DNA of 25,207 nucleotides from contig JAITOS010000089.1 in NCBI GenBank assembly GCA_031289815.1, forward strand, positions 1 to 25,207, written 5' to 3'. The DNA comes from Peptococcaceae bacterium (GTDB lineage Bacteria > Bacillota > Desulfitobacteriia > Desulfitobacteriales > Desulfitobacteriaceae). The notes beneath the pieces were generated by a model, which was not told the origin of the DNA, did no database searches, and saw only the letters and a list, made by a program, of their open reading frames with translations. The position numbers and the translations under genes are program-made. Shown here one piece after another: positions 19,983-25,207 of the stretch. Numbering within the stretch: the first letter of the stretch is position 1; the number at the start of each line of letters is the position of its first letter.

Positions 19983-21109
19983 CGCTCCCCCTTGCTGGCG
20001 GCGAAATTCACCTCGGCCATCTGACAAAGATAGGGCGCTTTTTTGGCAAACGCGCCGGTTTCAGTCTTCAGTTTGGCCGGACAAACGCTGCAATGCGCCC
20101 GTATTTCGCACTCGGCGCATTCCCGGCACACCGGAACCGCCTCGCACAAATCCTTCAGTTGCTTCCAGGCCTCGCCCAGCGAGACGTCCGCCCCCATGCC
20201 CAGACCGGGTTCGTCCATCAACAGGCAGGCCAGCAGCTTACCCGCGGCGTTCACGGAAAAGGAGTAGTTTCCCGCCGGACATAAGAAAGCGTGCTTCGCC
20301 TCTTTCCAGGGTTCCTCCCTTTGCTGTTCAATATCCGTCGGATCGTTGTCCTCCTCCTCCGTACTTGCTTGCTCCTCCGTACCCGCTTTCAGCTCCTCGT
20401 TCTGTCGGGCAACGATCCAGCCGTACAACCGGCTGGCGCATTCCCGCTGTTCAACCGGTGAAAGGCGCACCGCATAAGGATCTTCCCCCTCTTCGTCCTC
20501 AGCAAATACATAATCCACCAGCCGAAGTCCGTGGCCCAATTCCTGCGAAAGCTGATAGATCTTTTCAAAATCCGCCAGATTTTGCCGGATCACAGTCGTC
20601 CGCAAGCGCACATTGAGCTTATTCTCATCTAACAAGCGGATCCCGCGCAGTACGCGCTCGAAACCTGTTGCATCGCCGCTGACGTCGGCATAGGTCGCCG
20701 GCGACGCTCCGTATATCGTAACGGCGACGGTTCGCGGCGGGTGTTGGGCTAATCGCTCCGCTATCGCCGGCGTGATCAAAGTCGCGTTCGTGTTCAGGGA
20801 TATTTGCAAGCCCAGCTTATACAAGCCCTCGTAAATCTCAAAAAAATCCGGCCGCAAAAAAATTTCACCGCCGGTCAGCAGTAAATACAGCATACCGGCC
20901 TTCGCGGCCTGCCGTCCGATTTCCAGCCATTGTCCGGCCGAAAGTTGCTCGCTGAGGGGTTTCCCTGCCGCCGGATATTTCCGGACATAGCACATCCGAC
21001 ACGCCAAGTTACAGCTGCGGGTTAATTCAAAAGCGCCCACCAGCGGCGTCCTCGTCGCGCGCGCTTTATCGAAAATTTCCTGATTAAATTGACTGTGCGA
21101 GATCGTCAT
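19979..21109 (-). CDS. Radical SAM/SPASM-domain peptide maturase-like enzyme
   Basis: The 376-residue enzyme has the radical SAM motif C33-N-L-A-C37-R-M-C40, the L-T-G-G-E motif near 79-83, and a TIM-barrel core to about 220. A C-terminal SPASM-type cysteine-rich region (from F-L-C-P-A-G-N-Y near 267 to C-R-E-C-A-E-C-x6-C-S-V-C) would bind auxiliary [4Fe-4S] clusters. Between them lies an unusual acidic insert (about 228-260, rich in E/D/Q/T). The family modifies peptides, for example by thioether or C-C bonds, usually with a PqqD-like partner. The pqqD-like gene lies just upstream and an HprK-like gene overlaps downstream. The peptide substrate is not identified here. Confidence 0.87.
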   Translation of the reverse strand: MTISHSQFNQEIFDKARATRTPLVGAFELTRSCNLACRMCYVRKYPAAGKPLSEQLSAGQWLEIGRQAAKAGMLYLLLTGGEIFLRPDFFEIYEGLYKLGLQISLNTNATLITPAIAERLAQHPPRTVAVTIYGASPATYADVSGDATGFERVLRGIRLLDENKLNVRLRTTVIRQNLADFEKIYQLSQELGHGLRLVDYVFAEDEEGEDPYAVRLSPVEQRECASRLYGWIVARQNEELKAGTEEQASTEEEDNDPTDIEQQREEPWKEAKHAFLCPAGNYSFSVNAAGKLLACLLMDEPGLGMGADVSLGEAWKQLKDLCEAVPVCRECAECEIRAHCSVCPAKLKTETGAFAKKAPYLCQMAEVNFAASKGER

Positions 21110-21143
21110 TTATCCGTCTCCTTATCCCAGCTTCCACGCCCGG

Positions 21144-21413
21144 TCATTCACGCGTCAGAACGTTGAGTTCCTCCATCTCCCGCAAAAATTCTTTCACATC
21201 GGCGGCGGCGGTCTCCCGGTCTGTCTCATAGCGTTCACAGAGCAGCTCCGTCAGCATTTCCTCATCCGCGCCTTGCTCCAGCCTTTCCCACAGCAAAGCG
21301 GAGGTCTCGCTTAAAGAAAGCATATTCCCCGACTGAGAAACCTCCTTGCCCACGGGTACAACAATCCAGGTATCGATGATCTGTCTGAGTACAAATCCAT
21401 CCGCAATCTTCAT
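21144..21413 (-). CDS. PqqD-like peptide chaperone (RiPP recognition element)
   Basis: The 89-residue protein has the PqqD/RRE pattern: an N-terminal beta segment (G-F-V-L-R-Q-I-I-D-T-W-I-V-V-P-V-G), then L-S-E-T-S-A-L-L-W-E-R-L-E, and a helical C-terminus with D-V-K-E-F-L-R-E-M. PqqD proteins bind the leader of a precursor peptide and present it to the radical SAM enzyme. The next gene downstream is such an enzyme, after about 34 bp. AAAGGAG precedes the ATG. It is the first gene of the three-gene set. Confidence 0.85.
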   Translation of the reverse strand: MKIADGFVLRQIIDTWIVVPVGKEVSQSGNMLSLSETSALLWERLEQGADEEMLTELLCERYETDRETAAADVKEFLREMEELNVLTRE

Positions 21414-21622
21414 CCGTCTGCTCCTTTACCCCTCAAAAATAAAAATTGCCGACGCCAAAAGCTATTTGACAGCGGCAATCGTAGTATAAAAGCCTCATGA
21501 TAGCCCATCGGCAACTCGTTTATTATTGGGTTTATGATATCATATTTGCCATCTTTTGTCGAGATCCCCGCCTGGAGATCTGGAAATTGACGAAAATTAC
21601 CGGTGATCACCGTCCGCTTCAT
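21410..21622 (-). CDS. Uncertain 70-residue ORF between ATPase and pqqD-like genes
   Basis: An ATG overlaps the AAA ATPase stop by 4 bp (ATGA) and the frame ends in a TGA overlapping the pqqD-like ATG by 4 bp. This double coupling is what a real operon gene looks like. Against this, the stretch is AT-rich, the product (basic N-terminus, ending W-R-R-Q-F-L-F-L-R-G-K-G-A-D-G) resembles nothing I know, and the same bases contain a good promoter and an attenuator-like hairpin. No cysteine is present, so a sactipeptide-type precursor is unlikely. I favour a regulatory region and list the frame as an alternative. Confidence 0.22.
   Translation of the reverse strand: MKRTVITGNFRQFPDLQAGISTKDGKYDIINPIINELPMGYHEAFILRLPLSNSFWRRQFLFLRGKGADG
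21442..21480 (-). terminator. Attenuator-like hairpin upstream of pqqD-like gene
   Basis: ATTGCCG and CGGCAAT form a 7-bp stem around a loop of about 20 nt, followed on the minus strand by TTTTATTTTT. It lies between the promoter at 21534-21562 and the pqqD-like start. It could terminate ATPase transcripts and also attenuate the peptide-modification operon. Confidence 0.6.
21533..21562 (-). promoter_or_regulatory. Promoter of the pqqD-radical SAM-hprK operon with palindrome at the -10
   Basis: TCGACA (21557-21562) and TATCAT (21534-21539) at a 17-bp spacing form a plausible promoter. The -10 is embedded in the perfect 12-base palindrome TATGATATCATA (21533-21544), which may be a repressor site. 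Confidence 0.5.
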
Positions 21623-22395
21623 TCCCGGAAGAGCTCCCTGAGCATAGGCTCCGGCGCGTTGAGAAAGCTCTTGGTCAGCAGATAATGCTCCGTTTCCTGA
21701 TAAGGGGTTTCCCGGATCTCGCCCTCGTCGATGACAAAAATCTGAGCGCCGGGAAAGGCCATGAGGATCGGGGAATGGGTCGATACGAGCCACTGAGAGC
21801 CGTCCTTCACGGAATCCGCCATCAGGCGCAGCAGGGCCAGCTGGCGCATCGGCGAAAGAGCCGCTTCCGGTTCGTCCAGCAGATACAAGCCCCGCCCGCC
21901 GAAGCGATGCAGGAACAACGCCAAAAAACTTTCGCCGTGGGATTGCACATGCAGAGATTTTCCTCCATAGGAATCCTTCAATTTTCGTCCCCCTCCGCCG
22001 GACTCGTCCAAGCGGTCTATTTCCGTAGCCACATTATAAAAACTCTCCGCCCGCAAGAAATAGCCGTCCTGAGGATGCCGGACCCCCTTCGCCACGGTCA
22101 GATACTCGCCTAAGACCGAGTGCGTTTCAGCGGTGGCAAAACAAAAATTTTTGGAGCCGCCCTCCGCGTTAAAGCCGCAGTTGACGGCGATGGCCTCCAG
22201 TAAGGTAGATTTCCCTGTCCCGTTTTCTCCCACAAAGAAAACCACCGGACTATGGAACTCCAGCCGTTCCAGATTCTTCACCACCGGTAAATTGAAAGGA
22301 TAATCCGCATGGGGCGGCGGCGTCCGCAGAAAAATCTCTCTCACAAATAAATCCTGAACGCCGCGCCCCTGCGCTTTATGACGATTGGCGTCCAT
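21619..22395 (-). CDS. AAA-family ATPase (predicted ABC-ATPase-like, COG3910 type)
   Basis: The 258-residue soluble ATPase has Walker A G-E-N-G-T-G-K-S-T (56-64), a signature-like Q-S-H-G-E-S-F-L-A-L-F (about 155-165), Walker B G-L-Y-L-L-D-E-P-E-A-A-L-S-P (about 173-186) and the switch histidine in S-T-H-S-P. This is the SMC/RecF-like predicted ATPase family with the helical insert reduced. The cellular role of the family is poorly defined. Its start overlaps the end of the amidotransferase gene by 20 bp, implying co-translation. No nuclease or TOPRIM partner typical of defence systems (OLD, Gabija, retrons) is next to it, so I do not call it a defence gene. Confidence 0.82.
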   Translation of the reverse strand: MDANRHKAQGRGVQDLFVREIFLRTPPPHADYPFNLPVVKNLERLEFHSPVVFFVGENGTGKSTLLEAIAVNCGFNAEGGSKNFCFATAETHSVLGEYLTVAKGVRHPQDGYFLRAESFYNVATEIDRLDESGGGGRKLKDSYGGKSLHVQSHGESFLALFLHRFGGRGLYLLDEPEAALSPMRQLALLRLMADSVKDGSQWLVSTHSPILMAFPGAQIFVIDEGEIRETPYQETEHYLLTKSFLNAPEPMLRELFRE

Positions 22396-23104
22396 CCGCG
22401 GCCTTCCCCTCCCTTTCCTCCAGCAAAGTAAGAAACCGCTTCAGCCAGCGGTTATTGGCCGCCACCTGTTCCGGATGGGCCGTCACCTCCGCCGGGGACT
22501 GCACGGTGGCGGCGGGGATCATTTCCTCCCGCGCCCCCTCCGTCCATGCACGCACCATCTCGTCCGTAATCTCCATATGGAATTGAAAGCCAAAGACTCT
22601 CTCCCGATAAACAAAAGCCTGATTCGTACAGGCCGGACTGCCGGCGAGGACTACCGCTCCGTCAGGAAGCCTGCTAAAGGTATCATAGTGCCATTGGAGA
22701 ACCACCGGCTCCGGCGGAAAAAAAGAAAACAGCGGCTGTTCCAGCGCCTCTTGACGCCAACGAATCGGGAACCAGCCGATTTCCGGCTGACCGTTGCGCG
22801 TCACCGCCCCGCCGATGGCGTCGGCAATCAGCTGTCCTCCCAGACAAAAGCCCAGAACGACTTTACCGGCGGCCACCGCCGCCCGCAGGAATTCCTTTTC
22901 CGGAGCCAGCCACGGATAAAGCTCTTCCTCGTAAACGTTCATCGGCCCGCCCATGACCACCAGCCAATCGAAATCATCCTGGCAAGGAAGCGCCCCGTCC
23001 GCATAAAAACGGGTATGGCTGACCGCGTGTCCGCGTTCCTTCGCCCAATCGAGGATCACCCCCGGATCCTCGATCGGCACGTGCTGCAAATAGTGAAGCC
23101 GCAT
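22376..23104 (-). CDS. Class I glutamine amidotransferase-like protein (GMP synthase GATase-related)
   Basis: The 242-residue protein has the class I GATase triad: nucleophile C87 (G-F-C-L-G-G-Q), H176 and E178 (F-Q-F-H-M-E). An early M-G-G-P-M-N-V motif near 51-57 forms the oxyanion strand. The pattern fits the stand-alone GMP-synthase-related group that acts in glutamine or gamma-glutamyl hydrolysis. No synthetase partner is adjacent. I chose ATG 23104 (AAAGGA 8 nt upstream) rather than the ATG at 23122, whose own upstream region lacks a good box. It is the first gene of a two-gene unit with the AAA ATPase. The substrate is unknown. Confidence 0.85.
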   Translation of the reverse strand: MRLHYLQHVPIEDPGVILDWAKERGHAVSHTRFYADGALPCQDDFDWLVVMGGPMNVYEEELYPWLAPEKEFLRAAVAAGKVVLGFCLGGQLIADAIGGAVTRNGQPEIGWFPIRWRQEALEQPLFSFFPPEPVVLQWHYDTFSRLPDGAVVLAGSPACTNQAFVYRERVFGFQFHMEITDEMVRAWTEGAREEMIPAATVQSPAEVTAHPEQVAANNRWLKRFLTLLEEREGKAADGRQSS

Positions 23105-23158
23105 AGTATCTGTCCTTTCCATCCTGATTTAATGCTCTTATATTTTTTCCTTTAGCTC

Positions 23159-23178
23159 ATTTACTTGATATTTACTTG
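23159..23178. repeat. Tandem ATTTACTTG copies upstream of the amidotransferase gene
   Basis: ATTTACTTG occurs at 23159-23167 and 23170-23178, an 11-bp period or one helix turn. It lies in the putative promoter region (TTGCAG then TAAATG at 17 bp on the minus strand) and could be a regulator site. Confidence 0.4.
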
Positions 23179-23237
23179 TCCTGCAACGTCGCCGTCCTTT
23201 TTTTATTTCGCCAACGCCTGAAAATCGCAAAACACCG

Positions 23238-24689
23238 TTAACCGCTCCCCGCCGCCGCTTCCAATTTCGCTCCGGCGCGCAGCTTCTTTAGCTCGGCATA
23301 CACCAGCGCCGCCGTAATCAGCACGGAAATCACATCCGCAAACGGCGCCGCCGCTACCACCCCGTGCAAGCCCCAAAGCCAACCAAAGATCAGCATACTC
23401 GGCAGCAGCAAAATGATCTGCCGCAGCAAGGTAAGGACGATGGAGGTTTTCGGCCGCCCGGTGACTACAAACATATTGGAGGAGACAATCTGAAAGCCTG
23501 TGACCGGCAGCATGATCACAGTCACCCGCATCGCCCAGGCGGTGAAATCGAGCAAAGCCTCACCGCCGTCCGGCGCAAACAAATGGACAATCCAATGCGG
23601 AAACAGCATGATCAGGATGAAGCCCACGCAGGAAATGGCGGTCGCCCCTGCCACAGCCCAGCCATAGGCTTTCAAGACGCGGGCGAACTTCCGCGCCCCA
23701 TAATTATAGCCTAACAGCGGCTGCGCCCCCTGGTTGATCCCGAAAATCGGCATGAACAGCAACAGGGTCACGGAATTGACAATCGTCACGCCCGCCAGGG
23801 CAATATCGCCGCCGTTCGCTACCCCCAAGGCCGCCGCTCCGTACAGACCCGTACAGATGTTCAGCACGAGCGCCACGACCGATACCGCGATCTGGAGGAA
23901 AAATTGCGCCGAACCAAAAGACATGATCTGAGCGACTATGCGCCAGGAGAAGCGGAGGATCCGTAAACGGATTCTGACGACCGCCTTTTTGCTGAAATTG
24001 AAATACAAGACCCAAAGCGAGGACGCCGTCTGAGCGGCGACGGTTGCCCAAGCCGCGCCTTCCACCCCCCAGTGGAAGCCAAAGATGAAGATCCCATCCA
24101 GCAGAACATTAATGCCGGCGCCCATGAACATAGCGATCATCGTGACCATCGGAAATCCCTGAGCGCGGGCGCAATGGCTCATGCCAAACCCCAGCAAGCC
24201 AAAAACCTGGCCAAACAGAATAATGCGAAGATAATCCCGCGCATACCCCAACGCCTGACTCCCCTCCTGCGCCCCCATCAGCGAGAGCAGCGGATCCAGA
24301 AAGATCATTCCCAGCACCATCATAACCGCGCCGGCCCCGGCCAGCAGCAAAAAGCAGTGCGTCAGGGCGTTTTCCGCATCCGCACGCCGCTGCTGTCCCA
24401 GGCGGATGGAAATCATATTGGCCGCGCCCACCCCAAACAGCATGGCAAAGGCCATGGAAATGATCATAATGGGCATGACCAGCGAGAGTCCGCCTAAAGC
24501 GATATCCGCAACGCCGCGCCCCACAAAAATACGGTCTACGACATTATATAAGGCATTGACCATCATCCCGGCAATCGCGGGCAACGAGAAACGCCACAGC
24601 AGTCTGCCTACCGGTTCTACCCCCAGGCGGCTCGCGGCGTCGATTTTTTTCGTCCTCTGTTCTTCATCTCTATGGGTATCTGATTCCAT
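23238..24689 (-). CDS. MATE-family multidrug/Na+ antiporter-type efflux transporter
   Basis: The 483-residue inner-membrane protein has about 12 hydrophobic helices in two MatE halves. Family motifs include the N-terminal L-L-W-R-F-S-L-P-A-I-A-G-M-M-V-N-A-L-Y-N and V-D-R-I-F-V-G. The second half has F-G-I-N-Q-G-A-Q-P-L-L-G-Y-N-Y-G-A, characteristic of the DinF/NorM-like cluster common in Clostridia (MepA-like group). It would export cationic or small organic compounds using an ion gradient. The ATG at 24689 follows AAAGGAGG by 12 nt; an upstream in-frame ATG at 24782 would start inside the promoter. The N-terminal 20 residues are highly charged, likely cytoplasmic. Confidence 0.9.
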   Translation of the reverse strand: MESDTHRDEEQRTKKIDAASRLGVEPVGRLLWRFSLPAIAGMMVNALYNVVDRIFVGRGVADIALGGLSLVMPIMIISMAFAMLFGVGAANMISIRLGQQRRADAENALTHCFLLLAGAGAVMMVLGMIFLDPLLSLMGAQEGSQALGYARDYLRIILFGQVFGLLGFGMSHCARAQGFPMVTMIAMFMGAGINVLLDGIFIFGFHWGVEGAAWATVAAQTASSLWVLYFNFSKKAVVRIRLRILRFSWRIVAQIMSFGSAQFFLQIAVSVVALVLNICTGLYGAAALGVANGGDIALAGVTIVNSVTLLLFMPIFGINQGAQPLLGYNYGARKFARVLKAYGWAVAGATAISCVGFILIMLFPHWIVHLFAPDGGEALLDFTAWAMRVTVIMLPVTGFQIVSSNMFVVTGRPKTSIVLTLLRQIILLLPSMLIFGWLWGLHGVVAAAPFADVISVLITAALVYAELKKLRAGAKLEAAAGSG

Positions 24690-24753
24690 ATTGCCGAAAG
24701 CGCCTCCTTTGCTCTGTTTGGCTTTGTTTTGTTGTTCCTTGCTATTCTTCCGC

Positions 24754-24782
24754 ACTATATCACATCTATCCGGCGGGGACAA
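24754..24782 (-). promoter_or_regulatory. MATE gene promoter
   Basis: TTGTCC (24777-24782) and TATAGT (24754-24759) have a 17-bp spacer, and TGA directly precedes the -10 (extended -10 type). Confidence 0.65.
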
Positions 24783-24809
24783 CTTCCGGGTCCGCTTCTT
24801 GGCAAAGCA

Positions 24810-24846
24810 AATTGTAAACCTTTATTATGATCATAGGTTTACAATT
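24810..24846. promoter_or_regulatory. Perfect 12-bp inverted repeat upstream of the MATE promoter
   Basis: AATTGTAAACCT (24810-24821) and AGGTTTACAATT (24835-24846) flank a 13-bp AT-rich centre. It lies about 30 bp upstream of the MATE -35 box. The half-site spacing suits a dimeric regulator. It is not a good terminator on the minus strand because no T-run follows. Confidence 0.5.
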
Positions 24847-24894
24847 AGGCGGTTTTTTCATTTTGCCCTAGCTGTCTAACCCAGCAGGCAGAGA

Positions 24895-25207
24895 TTATCC
24901 ACGGAGAGCCGGAACCACTAGCCGCCACTCTCGGTTATATACGCCGCCAGCTTGCCTGGTCAGGTAACGGGTGCTTTTCCCGATACGGGCGGCGCACTCG
25001 CTGAAAAACCCCTCACTCAGATTCCAGCCGCGCTGGAAATGCCGCAGGATATACGCGGTTTTTTAGTACAATACCTGTTTCCGTAGACCGTGAGATAGGA
25101 TAACAGCCTGCCCTCGTCCACGGCGGAAACCAGTTCCAGACAGCGCAGCAGTTCCTCCAGCCCCGTCACTTTTTCCAAGTCGTGGATGCCGTCCAAAACA
25201 GTGCGCT
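24895..25207 (-). pseudogene. AbiEi-antitoxin-like protein, C-terminal part, frameshifted and cut by the window edge
   Basis: The first frame, from the right edge to about 25059, reads V-L-D-G-I-H-D-L-E-K-V-T-G-L-E-E-L-L, then L-L-S-Y-L-T-V-Y-G-N-R-Y. It then meets stops. The next frame, to the TAA at 24895-24897, reads A-Y-I-L-R-H-F-Q-R-G-W-N, then L-S-E-G-F-F, I-G-K-S-T-R-Y-L and a C-terminal tail. Together they look like the C-terminal half of type IV toxin-antitoxin AbiEi-family antitoxins, from memory of the family and unverified. One extra A in the A6 run (25059-25064) would restore a single frame. It may be a pseudogene, a sequencing error, or slippage at the run. No AbiEii toxin follows downstream (to the left). 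Confidence 0.5.

Noticed and set aside
21619..23104. AAA ATPase plus amidotransferase as a phage-defence system
   Set aside because: No nuclease, TOPRIM, reverse transcriptase or other effector partner is adjacent; the ATPase belongs to a general predicted-ATPase family.

Overview
The window looks like a chromosomal segment of an anaerobic, spore-forming Firmicute (Clostridia-like). Evidence: a Spo0E-type phosphatase, strong AGGAGG-type ribosome binding sites, sigma-A-type promoters, a ferredoxin-linked modular glutamate synthase, corrinoid methyl transfer and nitrogenase-like proteins. Almost every gene lies on the minus strand, so transcription runs right to left. The one confident exception is an XRE regulator at 11296-11757. 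I see no rRNA, tRNA, CRISPR array or insertion sequence.

Layout in coordinate order. (1) 1-1315: an exported C39-like papain-fold protein followed by an overlapping lipoprotein that runs off the left edge. (2) 1316-1810: a gene-free stretch with hairpins and short repeats. (3) 1811-4749: a NitT/TauT/SsuABC-type ABC importer, with its own promoter and an attenuator-like terminator after the binding-protein gene. (4) 4938-10497: the most interesting block. Its genes, in transcription order, are a corrinoid protein, a MtaA/MtbA-like (UroD-fold) methyltransferase, a cysteine synthase, and NifD-like and NifK-like nitrogenase-family subunits, tightly packed. (5) 10609-11757: an XRE remnant, a Spo0E-like gene, and a divergent XRE regulator whose likely operator overlaps the Spo0E-like promoter. 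(6) 11820-18947: ANTAR antiterminator, glutamine synthetase, and a glutamate synthase split into GXGXG, FAD oxidoreductase, polyferredoxin, FMN and amidotransferase subunits. (7) 19137-21413: HprK-like kinase, radical SAM/SPASM enzyme and PqqD-like protein, a peptide-modification-type trio with no convincing precursor peptide. (8) 21619-24689: AAA ATPase, class I glutamine amidotransferase and MATE exporter. (9) 24895-25207: an AbiEi-antitoxin-like gene, broken by a shift at a homopolymer and cut by the right edge.

My main hypothesis concerns blocks 3 and 4 together: a candidate organosulfur (or methylated-compound) scavenging pathway. A sulfonate-type importer would bring in a substrate. A nitrogenase-like DK enzyme would cleave it reductively. 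CysK would capture the released sulfide as cysteine, and the corrinoid/methyltransferase pair would remove methyl groups. It recalls the nitrogenase-like methylthio-alkane reductase (MarBHDK) but has different partners, and no NifH-type reductase is encoded in the window. Function is inferred from gene families and context only.

Block 6 forms one nitrogen-assimilation unit. The ANTAR protein probably controls glnA (and perhaps glt) by antitermination, since structured leaders precede these genes.
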